Positions 42,013 through 50,959 of a DNA stretch of 64,000 nucleotides are shown one piece after another; position 1 is the first letter of the stretch; each line of letters starts with the position of its first letter. Source of the stretch: AP-15 sp963812675 (lineage in GTDB: Bacteria; Pseudomonadota; Alphaproteobacteria; ATCC43930; CGMCC-115725); NCBI GenBank assembly GCA_963812675.1, contig CAWEWR010000024.1, positions 372,001-436,000 on the forward strand. Reading direction: 5' to 3'. The notes beneath the pieces were generated by a model. The model had not been told where the DNA came from. It was given only the letters and a program-made list of their open reading frames with translations, and searched no databases. Both the position numbers and the translations under genes were made by a program.

Positions 42013-42771
42013 GTGACCAGAACTGCACCCGCAAACCCGATCGTCCTCATTCCCGCCCGGCTTGCCGCCGCGCGGTTGCCGGGCAAACCGCTTGCCGATA
42101 TCGCTGGAACCCCGATGATCGTGCATGTCTGGCGCCGCGCCGTGGCCGCCGAGGTGGGACCCGTCGCCGTTGCCTGCGGCGACCGGGCGATCGCCGAGGT
42201 CGTCGAAGCGGCGGGTGGGCGGGCGGTCTTGACCGACCCGCACCATCCCACCGGGTCGGACCGCATTCACGAGGCGATCGCGCGGATCGATCCGGGCGGC
42301 CTGCATGACGCCGTGGTCAATGTGCAGGGCGATCTGCCGCTGTTGGATTCGGCGGCGGTCCGTGTCGCCCTCGCCGGCCTCGCCGACCCCGAGACCGACA
42401 TCGCGACCTTGGCCGCCATCATCGAAGACGAAGCGGCGCTCGCCGACACCAGCGTCAACAAGGTCGTCGCGGGCTTCACCGATCCGCAGCGGCCGGCACG
42501 CGCGCTTTATTTCAGCAAGGCCGTCGTGCCATGGGGGCCCGGGCCGCATTACGAGCATATCGGGCTCTACGCCTATCGCCGCGCCGCGCTCGAACGGTTT
42601 GTCGGGCTGCCGCGCGGGGTCCTCGAGCAGCGCGAGCATCTCGAACAGCTGCGCGCCCTCGAAGCCGGCATGCGCATCTCGGTCAGCCTGATAGACGCCG
42701 CCCGCCTCGGCGTGCAGGTCGACACGCCGGCCGACCTCGCCCGCGCCCGCCAACTCGCAGAACGGCGGTAA
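42013..42771 (+). CDS. kdsB: 3-deoxy-manno-octulosonate cytidylyltransferase
   Basis: Activates KDO as CMP-KDO for lipopolysaccharide. A 252-aa protein with the nucleotide-binding PARLAAARLPGKPLADIAG, the HPTGSDRI segment, the VVNVQGDLPLLD metal/substrate motif and HIGLYAYRR. GTG 42013 is the only start placing the IPARLAA strand near the N-terminus. An upstream frame extension runs through the cytochrome promoter and is excluded. It is followed after seven bases by pheA. Confidence 0.93.
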   Translation: MTRTAPANPIVLIPARLAAARLPGKPLADIAGTPMIVHVWRRAVAAEVGPVAVACGDRAIAEVVEAAGGRAVLTDPHHPTGSDRIHEAIARIDPGGLHDAVVNVQGDLPLLDSAAVRVALAGLADPETDIATLAAIIEDEAALADTSVNKVVAGFTDPQRPARALYFSKAVVPWGPGPHYEHIGLYAYRRAALERFVGLPRGVLEQREHLEQLRALEAGMRISVSLIDAARLGVQVDTPADLARARQLAERR

Positions 42772-42778
42772 ACGAGAA

Positions 42779-43651
42779 ATGACGGCTTCTTCAAACCCGG
42801 CACAGACGATCGCGTTTCAGGGCGCCTTCGGCGCTTATTCCGACCTCGCGTGCCGGCGGGTCTTTCCGGAAATGGCGACCTTGCCGTGCAATCAATTCGA
42901 GGACGCCTTCGCTGCGGTGCGCGAAGATCGGGCGGCGCTGGCCATGATGCCAATCGAGAATTCGGTTGCCGGCCGCGTCGCCGACATACATCACTTGATG
43001 CCGGATTCTGGCCTCCACATCATCGGTGAGCATCTCGAGCGGGTAAACCACCACCTGCTGGCCCTGCCCGGCGCAACGCTAGCGAACATCCGCACGGTCC
43101 GCAGCCATGTCCACGCGCTGTCGCAATGCCGCAAGCTGATTCGCTCGCTCGGTCTTGATCCTGTCGTCGCGGCCGACACGGCCGGGGCGGCAGCCGAAAT
43201 AGCCGAGCGCGGCGATCCCACGGTCGCGGCCATCGCCTCTGAGCTTGCCGGACAGATTTACGGCCTCGTCTCGCTGAAGGAGAACATCGAGGACGCCGAG
43301 CACAACACGACGCGTTTTCTGATCATGTCGCGCGAGCCCAAGCGGCCGCCGCGCGGCACCCCCACAGTGACGACGTTCTTGTTCCGCGTCCGCAACGTGC
43401 CGGCGGCCTTATACAAGGCGATGGGCGGGTTCGCGACCAACGGCGTGAACATGACCAAGCTCGAGAGCTACATGGTCGGTGGCGCGTTCGCGGCGACCCA
43501 ATTCTACGCCAACGTCGAGGCGCATCCCGAGGACCGGCCATTGGCTCTGGCGCTCGAGGAGCTCGCCTTCTTCTCGCGCGAGGTCAAAATTCTCGGTGTC
43601 TATCCGGCCCACCCCCTGCGCATCGCCGCCTCGGCGCGCGACGCGGATTGA
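42779..43651 (+). CDS. pheA: prephenate dehydratase
   Basis: Makes phenylpyruvate for Phe synthesis. A 290-aa protein with a PDT catalytic domain (residues about 8-190, PIENSVAGRV, EHNTTRFLIM with the catalytic Thr) and a C-terminal ACT domain (about 200-280, LESYMVGG in place of ESRP). The ACT domain probably gives Phe feedback inhibition. No chorismate mutase is fused. Seven bases after kdsB, same strand. Confidence 0.94.
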   Translation: MTASSNPAQTIAFQGAFGAYSDLACRRVFPEMATLPCNQFEDAFAAVREDRAALAMMPIENSVAGRVADIHHLMPDSGLHIIGEHLERVNHHLLALPGATLANIRTVRSHVHALSQCRKLIRSLGLDPVVAADTAGAAAEIAERGDPTVAAIASELAGQIYGLVSLKENIEDAEHNTTRFLIMSREPKRPPRGTPTVTTFLFRVRNVPAALYKAMGGFATNGVNMTKLESYMVGGAFAATQFYANVEAHPEDRPLALALEELAFFSREVKILGVYPAHPLRIAASARDAD

Positions 43652-43658
43652 TCTTTTT

Positions 43659-43730
43659 ACCACGGAGACACAGAGGACACGGAGGTCCAGCCGACGCGAA
43701 TAATCTCTGTGGCCTCCGTGCCTCCGTGGT
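43659..43730. repeat. palindromic repeat, family R3 (CCACGGAG type)
   Basis: ACCACGGAGACACAGAGG opposite CCTCCGTGCCTCCGTGGT, with a 35-40 base inner part. A known style of bacterial intergenic repeat. It fills the gap between pheA and the Ldh-family gene. Confidence 0.7.
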
Positions 43731-43770
43731 TCGACTGTTCTTTTGCCGCTGACTTCTCGGGAGAATGCAG

Positions 43771-44841
43771 ATGCCGCTTATCAATCACACACAACTGCAC
43801 GGAATAACGCTGCGCCTCTTCGAGGCGGCCGGGAGCGAGCCGGAAGAGGCGCGCATCATTGCCGGCCATTTGATCGAGGCCAATCTGCGCGGCCATGACA
43901 GCCACGGCGTCGGCCTGATCCCGAACTATCTGGACCATCTCGCGGGCGGCACCGTCGTCGCCAACCGCAAGGGACGCATCGTCAGCGAGGACGGCTCCTT
44001 GATCGTCTATGACGGCGAGCGTGCCTGGGGCCAGATCGCAGCGCGCGAAGCGACGGTGATCGGCATCGCCAAGGCGCGTGAGACCGGGGTCGCGGTCGTT
44101 GCCTTGCGCAACCCTCATCACATCGGCCGGGTCGGCACCTACGGCGAGATGTGCGCCGCGGCGGGTCTCGTCTCGTTCCATTTTGTCAACGTCACCGATG
44201 CGCGGCCGGCCGTGGCGCCGTGGCGCGGCACCGATGCGCGCTTCAGCACCAACCCTGTCTGCATCGCCATACCGGGCCCCGAGCCCGACCGGCCGATCAT
44301 CCTCGACATGGCGACGAGCGTCATCGCGATGGGCAAGGTGCGGGTTGCCCGCAACAAGGGCGAGCAGCTGAAACCCGGCATCCTGCTCGACGGCGAAGGC
44401 AAGCCGACGACCGACCCCGGCGCGATGTATCGTCAGCCGCGCGGTGCATTGATGACCTTCGGCGAGCACAAGGGCTATGCGCTCGCCTTTGTCTGCGAGA
44501 TGCTGGCCGGCGCCTTGTGCGGCAGCGGCACGATGCGGCCCGAACTGCAGGGCCGTGGCACGGCGACGAACGGCATGCTGACGATCGTCATCGACCCCTC
44601 GCGCCTCGTCGATCGCGAGTGGCTGGCGCAGGAAATCGCGGCGATGACCTCCTACATCACCGCCTCGCCCCCGGCGCACCCAGACGAGCCGGTGCTGATC
44701 CCTGGCGACCCCGAACGCCGCACCCGCGCCGAGCGCATCGCCAACGGCGTGCCGATCGACGACGAGACCTGGCGCGAGCTCACCGTCGCCGCCCGCGGCG
44801 TCAATGTGCTGGTCGAACCGCCGGGGTCGCGCCTCGGGTGA
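43771..44841 (+). CDS. Ldh-family NAD(P)-dependent oxidoreductase (malate/L-lactate dehydrogenase-like)
   Basis: A 356-aa protein of the YlbC/ComC-type dehydrogenases, which reduce 2-oxo acids with a fold unlike common LDH. Family marks are GHDSHGVGLIPNY, NPHHIGRVGTYGE and a DMATSVIAMGKV segment. ATG 43771 is preferred over ATG 43765, because GGGAG sits eight bases before it and only two before the other. Substrate could be malate, lactate, ureidoglycolate or sulfolactate. Confidence 0.88.
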   Translation: MPLINHTQLHGITLRLFEAAGSEPEEARIIAGHLIEANLRGHDSHGVGLIPNYLDHLAGGTVVANRKGRIVSEDGSLIVYDGERAWGQIAAREATVIGIAKARETGVAVVALRNPHHIGRVGTYGEMCAAAGLVSFHFVNVTDARPAVAPWRGTDARFSTNPVCIAIPGPEPDRPIILDMATSVIAMGKVRVARNKGEQLKPGILLDGEGKPTTDPGAMYRQPRGALMTFGEHKGYALAFVCEMLAGALCGSGTMRPELQGRGTATNGMLTIVIDPSRLVDREWLAQEIAAMTSYITASPPAHPDEPVLIPGDPERRTRAERIANGVPIDDETWRELTVAARGVNVLVEPPGSRLG

Positions 44842-44856
44842 GAACGGCGTATTTGC

Positions 44857-44942
44857 GTCATTGCGAGCGCAGCGAAGCAATCTCGGGGTGCCGGGCTCGT
44901 CCGGTCGAGATCGCTTCGTCGCTGCGCTCCTCGCGATGACGA
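44857..44942. repeat. palindromic repeat, family R4 (GCGAGCGCAGCGAAGCAATC type)
   Basis: GTCATTGCGAGCGCAGCGAA at the left and TTCGTCGCTGCGCTCCTCGC at the right form a long imperfect hairpin. It lies between the convergent ldh-like and dppF-like genes, a place where it could also act as a transcription end. Confidence 0.7.
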
Positions 44943-44997
44943 CGGCTGCGTCGCAAGTGAGCGCCGGCTAGCTAGCGGCACCGCTTCACTGGACCGC

Positions 44998-45999
44998 TCA
45001 GTGCAGCCGCACCTCACTGCAGGCGACCCAGTGGCCCGGCCGCAGCTCGCGCAGTTCGGGCCGATCCTGCTTGCACCGCTCGACGGCGATCGGGCAGCGC
45101 GGGTGGAAGACGCAGCCCGAGGGCGGATTGATCGGGCTCGGCACCTCGCCCTTGACGGGCCGGAAAATGCGCTCCGCCTCGACTGTCGGATCGGGCACCG
45201 GCACCGCCGCCAGCAATGCCTGGGTGTAAGGATGCAGCGGGTTGTCGAAGAGCTCGTCGCAGGCCGCGAGCTCGACGATGCGGCCGAGATACATGACGGC
45301 GACACGCTGGCAGAGATGCCGAACCACCGAGAGGTCGTGGGCGATGAACAGATAGGTCAGCCCGAATTTCTCGCGAAGATCCTCGAGCAGATTGATGACC
45401 TGTGCCTGGATCGACACGTCGAGCGCCGAGACCGCCTCGTCGCAGACGATGAATTCCGGTTCCAAGGCGAGGGCGCGCGCGATCCCGACGCGCTGGCGCT
45501 GGCCCCCGGACATTTCATGCGGGTAACGGTCGGCGAATTTTGGGTCGAGGCCGCAGACCGACAATAACTCGCGCACGCGGCCGGTGCGCCGCGCCGGGTT
45601 GCCCTCGAGCCCGTGCACCATGATCGGCTCGGCGATGATCTCGCCGACCTTCATGCGCGGGTTCAACGAGCTGTACGGGTCCTGAAAAATGACCTGGATG
45701 CGGCGCCGCAGCGCCACGAGGTCTCTGCGCTCCAGCTTGGCGATGTCGACGCCGTCATAGAGGATCGCGCCGGCAGTCGGCTTTTCGAGCCGCAGGATGC
45801 AGCGGCCGGTCGTCGTCTTGCCGCAGCCGCTCTCGCCGACCAGTCCCAACGTCTCGCCGCGCCCCACCGTGAAATCGATGCCGTCGACGGCTTTAACCTC
45901 ACCGACTTTGCGATTGATGACGATCCCTTCGGTAATCGGGAAATGCATTTGCAATCCCCTGACTTCGAGGAGCGGCTTGGAGTCAGGGGTCACCGTCAT
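44998..45999 (-). CDS. peptide ABC transporter ATP-binding protein (DppF-like)
   Basis: A 333-aa ATPase. Walker A is GESGCGKT (55-62), the ABC signature is MSGGQRQRVGIARAL, Walker B is FIVCDEAVSALD, and the C-terminal OppF-type extension (CVFHPRCPIAVERCKQDRP) carries the Cys set of a [4Fe-4S]-type or structural site. The ATG at 45999 overlaps the stop of the binding-protein gene upstream by ATGA, so it is translated with it. It is the last gene of the six-gene Dpp-like operon. Confidence 0.9.
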   Translation of the reverse strand: MTVTPDSKPLLEVRGLQMHFPITEGIVINRKVGEVKAVDGIDFTVGRGETLGLVGESGCGKTTTGRCILRLEKPTAGAILYDGVDIAKLERRDLVALRRRIQVIFQDPYSSLNPRMKVGEIIAEPIMVHGLEGNPARRTGRVRELLSVCGLDPKFADRYPHEMSGGQRQRVGIARALALEPEFIVCDEAVSALDVSIQAQVINLLEDLREKFGLTYLFIAHDLSVVRHLCQRVAVMYLGRIVELAACDELFDNPLHPYTQALLAAVPVPDPTVEAERIFRPVKGEVPSPINPPSGCVFHPRCPIAVERCKQDRPELRELRPGHWVACSEVRLH

Positions 46000-47660
46000 T
46001 TGTCGAGCCAGATCGTGCCCAAGTCTTGATTGACATAATGGCTGGGACCGATTTTCCAGCCTTTGACATAGGACCGGTACGGCACGATCCGCTGCCACCA
46101 CAGCAGGTAGATCGCGTGGGCCTGCTCGTCGAGGACGTATTTGTTGAACGCGAGCAAATCGGCGTACTGCTTGGTCTTGTCGAGCTCGCGCAATTGCTGG
46201 TCGTACATTTCGATTTCTTTCGGATCGTCAAATTGCCCGTAGTTCGAGCTGGACACCGAATGCGGCAGGTATTTGCCGACATCGGCGAGCGGATTGACGA
46301 CGTTCTGGCAGTTACCCTCGGTGGAGACGTCGAAATTGCCGCTGCGCAACGCCTCGAACCACGGACCAGTCGGCACCACCCGTTGGGTTACGTGCAGGCC
46401 GATCTTGCTCCACTGGTCGACGACCCAGATTCCATAGTATTTATAGGGTTGATCGACATTGCGGTTTAAGAGTTCGAAGCTGAGTCCCTCGGCTCCGGCC
46501 TCCTTCAGCAAGCGGCGCGCCTCGGCCCGCGACTTTTCGATGTCGGGCCAGTAGCCGGCGATCTGCTGCAGCTCCTCCTTGGTTGGGGCGAGCGGCGAAT
46601 CCGGGAAGGTCAGGCCGCCGACCGTGTGCACGATCGCGATCTTGGACAGTTCCGGTGCGCCGCCCCAGCGGTCGATCGCTAGGGTCAGGGCGCGCCGTAC
46701 GCGGACGTCGTCGAACGGCTTTTTCTGGTGGTTCGGGGTTATCACGCCGCCGCAGTTCCAGTCGCTGGTCTGGACGGTAATCTTGTCACCGAGCGCCTTT
46801 TTCAGCTCGTCGACGGTGGCGGGCGGAAAACCGCGAAACTCGATCGCCGCCCGGTCGGCGCGGATCGCCTCGACGCGGACCGCCTGCTTGTCGGCATAGA
46901 TGCCGGTAAAGCCGTCGAGGTAAGGCAGGCCGGCACGGAAATAGTCGGGGTTGCGCTCGCCTTTGATCGATTGGCCGGTATCGTAAGTCACGAACTTGAA
47001 CGGGCCGGAGCCGAGAATGTTCTTTTCGTACCAGTGCGGATCCTTGTCGAGGATCGACTTTTTATAGATCCAGGCATAGGGATCTGCCAATGCCGGGAGA
47101 AACGCGTCGGTGGCGAATTTAAGCCGGAAAACCACAGTGTTCGGATCGGTGGCCTCGACTTTGTCCACCATGACGAAGTTACTCTGTCGGGCGCTGATGA
47201 CGCCCTCCGGCGGGAAGATGATCTCATTCCAGCTCGCCGCGACATCCTGCGCTGTCAATGACGCGCCGTCGGTGAATTTGACCCCTTCGCGGATCTTGAA
47301 GGTGTAGGTCTTGCCGTCGTCGGTCGGCTTCGGCATTGCCGTGCACAGATCGCAGACGAGATCGTCGGTCTTGCCCGGATCGTAGGGGTTGGCCCGGATC
47401 AACACGCTGTAGAACGGTGCGGCCGAGTGGATTGTCGCGTAGGTCTCCTCTCGATGGGCGTCAAAGCTCGGCGGAGCGTCAGCCGGGATCATATAGGTCA
47501 AGATGCCGCCGCGCTTCGGCTCTTCGTCGGCCACGGCCGAAGAAACGAATAGGAGCATCCCCACCATCAAGGCCATCCCGGCGAAGGCCGGGACCCATGG
47601 CCCCCATGGGCACCGGCCTTCGCCGGTGTGGCGGAATAGCATTATTGTCCGTATTCTCAT
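45996..47660 (-). CDS. family-5 solute-binding protein, paralogue 1
   Basis: A 554-aa periplasmic peptide/opine-type binding protein. ATG 47660 overlaps the upstream stop by ATGA. The N-terminal 20-odd residues (HTGEGRCPWGPWVPAFAGM) are the translation of an intergenic palindromic repeat, followed by the hydrophobic MVGMLLFVSSAVADEE. The gene may instead start at ATG 47576 within the repeat. The body has CDLCTAMPKPTDDGKTYTFKI and the terminal SYVKGWKIGPSHYVNQD. It is paralogous to the three genes upstream. Confidence 0.87.
   Translation of the reverse strand: MRIRTIMLFRHTGEGRCPWGPWVPAFAGMALMVGMLLFVSSAVADEEPKRGGILTYMIPADAPPSFDAHREETYATIHSAAPFYSVLIRANPYDPGKTDDLVCDLCTAMPKPTDDGKTYTFKIREGVKFTDGASLTAQDVAASWNEIIFPPEGVISARQSNFVMVDKVEATDPNTVVFRLKFATDAFLPALADPYAWIYKKSILDKDPHWYEKNILGSGPFKFVTYDTGQSIKGERNPDYFRAGLPYLDGFTGIYADKQAVRVEAIRADRAAIEFRGFPPATVDELKKALGDKITVQTSDWNCGGVITPNHQKKPFDDVRVRRALTLAIDRWGGAPELSKIAIVHTVGGLTFPDSPLAPTKEELQQIAGYWPDIEKSRAEARRLLKEAGAEGLSFELLNRNVDQPYKYYGIWVVDQWSKIGLHVTQRVVPTGPWFEALRSGNFDVSTEGNCQNVVNPLADVGKYLPHSVSSSNYGQFDDPKEIEMYDQQLRELDKTKQYADLLAFNKYVLDEQAHAIYLLWWQRIVPYRSYVKGWKIGPSHYVNQDLGTIWLDK
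47572..47634. repeat. palindromic repeat, family R2, inside the signal-peptide coding region of paralogue 1
   Basis: CCATCCCGGCGAAGGCCGGG at the left and CACCGGCCTTCGCCGGTGTG at the right. It matches the 49.2-kb copy and the palindrome inside MITE copy 1. It encodes GEGRCPWGPWVPAFAG in the binding-protein frame. Confidence 0.8.
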
Positions 47661-49330
47661 TTGTCGAGCCAGATTGTTGCCAGGTCCTGGTTGATGAAAT
47701 GGGTCGGGGCGATCTTGAAGCCCTTCACATAGGACCGGTAGGGCACGATGCGGTGCCACCACAATACCCAGATCATGTGCGCCTGGTCGTCCAGCACGAG
47801 TTTTTCGAACTGGCGCATCAGTCCCCGCCGCCGCGCCGGATCGGTCTCGCGCAGCATCTTGTCGTAGAGCTCGACCTCCTGTGGGTCGTCGTAATTTCCG
47901 TAGTTCTCGCTGTCGACCGTGGCGGGCAGAGCCTTTTGCACGTCGAGCAGCGGATTGACCATGCCGTGGCCCGGGGCTTCGAGAACGACATCGAAATCGC
48001 CGTTGCGCATCGCTTCGAACCAAGGCCCAGTCGGCACGACGCGCTGCTTTACGTGCAATCCGATCTTGCTCCACTCGTCGATGAGCCAAGTCGCGACGTA
48101 TTTGAAAGGCTGGTCGACATTGCGGTTGAGGAGCTCGAAGGAGAGCCCTTCGGCGCCGGCTTCTTTCAATAACCGCCGCGCTTCGGCCCGCGATTTCTCG
48201 ATGTCTGGCCAGTACCCGGCGATCTGCTCCAGCTCTTCGCGGGTCGCCGCCAGTGGCGAGCCGGGGAACACGATGCCGCCGACCGTCTTGACGATGGCAA
48301 CTTTGGACAGTCCCGGCGCGCCGTTCCAGCGGTCGATCGCCAGGGTCAATGCCCGGCGCACGCGCGGGTCGTCGAACGGTTTGCGCTTGTGATTGGGGGT
48401 GACGCCACTGGCGACATTCCAATCGCTCTCCTGCACGGTGATCTTGTCGCCGAGCGCCTTGACGAGCTCGTCGCGGGCCGCCGGCGGCAGGCTGCGGAAC
48501 TCGATCGCGGCGCGGTCGCTGCGGATCGCCTCGACCCGGACCGCCTGCTTGTCGGCGTAAATGCCGGTAAAGCCGTCGAGATAGGGCCGCCCTTTATGAT
48601 AATAGTCCCGATACTTTTCGCCCTTTATGGACTGGCCGACCTGGTAATCGACAAACTTAAAGGGACCGGAACCGAGGATGTTCTTCTCGTACCAGCGGGG
48701 ATCCTTGTCGAGGATTTCCTTTTTGTAGATGAAGTTGAACGGGTCGGCGAGCGCCGGCAGAAACGCCCCGGTCGCGAATTTTAGATGAAAAACGACGGTG
48801 GTCAAGTCCTGCACCTCGACCTTGTCGACCATAAGGTAATTGCTCGAGCGTGCGCTCAATTGGTCATTGGCGGGAAAAACGATCTTGTTATAGCTCGCCG
48901 CCACGTCGGCGGCGGTCAATGGCGAGCCGTCGTGGAATTTGACGTCCTGGCGAATTTTGAAGGCGTAGGTCCTGCCGTCGTCGGTCGGCTGCGGCATCTC
49001 GGTGCAGAGGTCGCAAACGAAATGAGATATGTCCGCCGGGTTTTCCGGATTGACGCGGATCAGCACGCTATAAAACGGCGCCACCGAATGCACCGTCGCA
49101 TAGGTGCTCTCGCGATGGCCATCGAAGCTCGGCGGCGCATCCGCCGGGATCATGTAGGTGAGCATGCCGCCGCGTTTCGGCTCCTCGCCCGCTACCGCCG
49201 GAATGGCCAAGAAAGCTGATGCCATAAGTGTCATTCCGGCGAAGGCCGGAACCCATGGCTGAAATCGGCACCGGCTTTCGCCAGTGTGACGAGATAGCGG
49301 TTTGGTTTGCGACGCTACTTGTCGAGCCAT
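47657..49330 (-). CDS. family-5 solute-binding protein, paralogue 2
   Basis: A 557-aa binding protein. ATG 49330 lies 16 bases inside the end of paralogue 3 and reads MARQVASQTKPLSRHTGESRC, again translated from an R2 repeat. ATG 49234 (MTLMASAFLAIPAVAG) is the alternative and would remove the repeat-coded part, but leaves a signal peptide without basic residues. The mature part has CDLCTEMPQPTDDGRTYAF and SYVKGFKIAPTHFINQD. Closest to paralogues 1 and 3 by eye. Confidence 0.85.
   Translation of the reverse strand: MARQVASQTKPLSRHTGESRCRFQPWVPAFAGMTLMASAFLAIPAVAGEEPKRGGMLTYMIPADAPPSFDGHRESTYATVHSVAPFYSVLIRVNPENPADISHFVCDLCTEMPQPTDDGRTYAFKIRQDVKFHDGSPLTAADVAASYNKIVFPANDQLSARSSNYLMVDKVEVQDLTTVVFHLKFATGAFLPALADPFNFIYKKEILDKDPRWYEKNILGSGPFKFVDYQVGQSIKGEKYRDYYHKGRPYLDGFTGIYADKQAVRVEAIRSDRAAIEFRSLPPAARDELVKALGDKITVQESDWNVASGVTPNHKRKPFDDPRVRRALTLAIDRWNGAPGLSKVAIVKTVGGIVFPGSPLAATREELEQIAGYWPDIEKSRAEARRLLKEAGAEGLSFELLNRNVDQPFKYVATWLIDEWSKIGLHVKQRVVPTGPWFEAMRNGDFDVVLEAPGHGMVNPLLDVQKALPATVDSENYGNYDDPQEVELYDKMLRETDPARRRGLMRQFEKLVLDDQAHMIWVLWWHRIVPYRSYVKGFKIAPTHFINQDLATIWLDK
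49230..49291. repeat. palindromic repeat, family R2, inside the signal-peptide coding region of paralogue 2
   Basis: TCATTCCGGCGAAGGCCGGA at the left and CACCGGCTTTCGCCAGTGTG at the right. It encodes GESRCRFQPWVPAFAG in the frame of the binding protein. Reading frame and position relative to the mature protein are the same as in paralogue 1. Confidence 0.8.
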
Positions 49331-50916
49331 ATGGTCGCCAGATCCTGGTTGAGGTAATGGCTCGGGCTGATCTTCCAGCCTTTTACATACGACCGGTAGG
49401 GCACCGTCCGATACCACCACAGCAAAAAGATCTCGTGGGATTGAGTATCCAGCACATGTTTCTCGAACTCGCGCATCAGCGCCCGCTGCTTCGTGAAGTC
49501 GGTCTCGTGCAACATCTTGTCGTAGAGAGCGATCTCCTGCGCGTCATCGAACTGACCGTAATTCGCGGCATAGTTCGGCAGATACCTTTGCACGTCGAGC
49601 AACGGGTTGACGACGCTCTGGCAATTGCCGGCCAGGACGGCGTCGAAATTGCCCTGCCGCATCGCTTCGAACCAGGGACCCGTCGGCACCACGCGCTGAG
49701 TGACGTGCAGCCCGATCTTGCTCCACTCGTCGATCACCCAGGTGGCGTTATACTTATAGGGCTGATCGACGTTGCGGTTTAACAGCTCGAAGGTCAGTCC
49801 CTCGGCTCCCGCCTCCTTTAAAAGACGCCTTGCCTCGGCGCGCGACTTCTCGATGTCGAGCGAGAACCCGGCGATGTCCTGGAGCTCCTCCTTGTCCGCA
49901 GCCAGTGGCGAGCCTGGGAAGACGATGCCGCCCACCGTGTGCACGTTGGCGATCTTGGCGAGCTGCGGGGCACCGCGCCAGCGATCGATCGCCAGGGTCA
50001 ACGCGCGGCGCACCCGGGGATCGTCAAACGGCTTTTTCTTGTGGTTGGGCTCGACAAAACTCGCGCAGTTCCAGTCGCTGGTCTGGACCGTGATCTTCTG
50101 CCCCAATGCACCGACAAGCTCGTCGCGAACCGCGGGTGGGAATCCGCGAAACTCGATTGCCGCGCGGTCGGCGCGGATCGCGTCGACCCGGACCGCCTGC
50201 TTGTCGGCATAGATCCCAGTAAAGCCGTCAAGATGGGGCAGCCCCTCATGATAATAGTGGGGGTACTTTATGCCTTTGATAGACTGACCGATCTGATATT
50301 CCACGAATTTGAACGGCCCCGAGCCGAGGATATTCTTTTCGTACCAGCGGGGGTCCTTGTCGAGAATTTCTTTCTTGTAAATCCAGCTGTAAGGGTCGGC
50401 GAGCGCCGACAAGAAGGCATTGGTCGCAAATTTCAGGCGAAACACCACGGTCGTCGGGTCGGGGGCGTCGACCGTATCGACCATCACATAATGGCTCTCG
50501 CGCGGGCTCAATACGCCCTCGGGTGGATGAATGATGTGTTCCCAGCTCGCCGCCACGTCTGCTGCAGTAAGCGGCGAGCCGTCATGGAATTCGACACCGC
50601 TGCGGATCTTGAAGGTATAGGTCCTGCCGCTGTCGGTCGGCTGTGGCATCGCCGTGCACAGATCGCAGACGAAGTCGGTCGTTGACGACGGATTGTTCGG
50701 ATCGACGCGAATCAGCACACTGTAGAACGGTGCCGCCGAGTGTATCGTGGCAAAGGTAGTCTCGCGGTGGGCATCAAAGCTGGGCGGCGCATCCGCCGGG
50801 ATCACGTAATTCAGAGCGCCGCCATTTTTCGGGGTTTCCTGCGCCGACGCGGCGAACGGCGCCGCAACCAGTAAGGCGCCGAGGCTCGCCGCCACTATCG
50901 CTGATCTCGCCTCCAT
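49315..50916 (-). CDS. family-5 solute-binding protein, paralogue 3
   Basis: A 533-aa binding protein with an ordinary signal peptide (MEARSAIVAASLGALLVAAP, cleavage near ASA). ATG 50916 has GGGAGGAG upstream. The body carries VCDLCTAMPQPTDSGRTY, a DWNCAS segment and the terminal SYVKGWKISPSHYLNQD. Its stop lies within the start region of paralogue 2. Confidence 0.9.
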   Translation of the reverse strand: MEARSAIVAASLGALLVAAPFAASAQETPKNGGALNYVIPADAPPSFDAHRETTFATIHSAAPFYSVLIRVDPNNPSSTTDFVCDLCTAMPQPTDSGRTYTFKIRSGVEFHDGSPLTAADVAASWEHIIHPPEGVLSPRESHYVMVDTVDAPDPTTVVFRLKFATNAFLSALADPYSWIYKKEILDKDPRWYEKNILGSGPFKFVEYQIGQSIKGIKYPHYYHEGLPHLDGFTGIYADKQAVRVDAIRADRAAIEFRGFPPAVRDELVGALGQKITVQTSDWNCASFVEPNHKKKPFDDPRVRRALTLAIDRWRGAPQLAKIANVHTVGGIVFPGSPLAADKEELQDIAGFSLDIEKSRAEARRLLKEAGAEGLTFELLNRNVDQPYKYNATWVIDEWSKIGLHVTQRVVPTGPWFEAMRQGNFDAVLAGNCQSVVNPLLDVQRYLPNYAANYGQFDDAQEIALYDKMLHETDFTKQRALMREFEKHVLDTQSHEIFLLWWYRTVPYRSYVKGWKISPSHYLNQDLATIWLDK

Positions 50917-50959
50917 TGGAACTCCTCCCGGTAAAGCCTTCTGTTCATCATCGACTTTG

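Noticed and set aside
43659..43730. R3 repeat as the pheA terminator
   Set aside because: It is a long repeat-type hairpin without a T-run; a terminator role cannot be claimed from sequence.
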